This document shows, one piece after another, positions 12,669 to 12,712 of a stretch of DNA of 12,712 nt. The notes under the pieces are model-generated. The model was not told the DNA's origin. It did no database searches and worked only from the letters and a program-made list of their open reading frames with translations. A program made the translations under genes and the position numbers. The stretch covers positions 1-12,712 of the forward strand of contig CAMWTG010000051.1 in NCBI GenBank assembly GCA_947177115.1, given 5' to 3'. Positions within the stretch are counted from its first letter, which is position 1, and each line of letters opens with the position of its first letter. The stretch comes from an uncultured Clostridia bacterium (GTDB lineage Bacteria; Bacillota; Clostridia; Oscillospirales; Oscillospiraceae).

Positions 12669-12697
12669 TGTCCAAACTAAAGATATTATGCTATAAT
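12669..12697 (+). promoter_or_regulatory. Rightward promoter at the right edge
   Basis: TATAAT (12692-12697) with TG one base upstream is a good extended -10. TGTCCA (12669-12674), 17 bp before it, is a weak -35. Transcription would start near 12704 and leave the window, so the gene it serves is not seen. An AAGGA-ATG pair right after it (ATG at 12706) is too close to the start of transcription for that ribosome site to be in the message. Confidence 0.6.
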
Positions 12698-12712
12698 AAG
12701 GAATTATGAGAA

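Overview
The window reads as chromosome of a high-GC, anaerobic, endospore-forming Clostridia bacterium, most likely of the gut Oscillospiraceae/Flavonifractor type. This rests on the complete spoIIIAA-AH sporulation operon, the GC-rich codon use, strong GGAGG-type ribosome sites, and the mix of DUF3786, DUF554, PepF and a tryptophanase/tyrosine phenol-lyase-family enzyme. The taxonomic placement is inference; no rRNA or tRNA gene is present.

Left part (1-2768): a minus-strand pair, the 16S rRNA dimethyltransferase gene rsmA (ksgA) followed with overlap by the start of a COG2509-type FAD-dependent dehydrogenase that runs off the left edge. Divergent from rsmA is a TSUP (TauE/SafE) membrane permease with an extended -10 promoter. 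Convergent with the permease is a DUF3786 gene.

Middle part (2769-5578): a 281-bp regulatory gap, then a plus-strand PLP lyase with most tyrosine phenol-lyase specificity residues but two unusual active-site changes (Arg217 and His343 of the Citrobacter enzyme are both Leu here). It ends in a clear intrinsic terminator, which separates it from a DUF554 membrane protein. A 279-bp, less GC-rich gap holding a long hairpin follows.

Right part (5579-12712): minus strand throughout. pepF (M3B oligoendopeptidase F) has its own near-consensus promoter. Just upstream of that promoter is the strong terminator of the spoIIIA operon, whose eight genes are complete, in canonical order and tightly packed. 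A good sigma-E-like promoter lies about 40 bp before spoIIIAA. The operon encodes the mother-cell half of the SpoIIIA-SpoIIQ channel: AA is the ATPase, AB/AC/AD/AE/AF are membrane parts, and AG and AH are ring proteins. Beyond the promoter is a pair of perfect inverted REP-like palindromes, each preceded by GTAG, and then a rightward promoter at the right edge.

The window is mostly ordinary housekeeping and sporulation sequence. No wholly new defence or mobile system was seen. The items most worth a second look are the atypical lyase with its leader region, the REP pair, and the hairpins outside genes.
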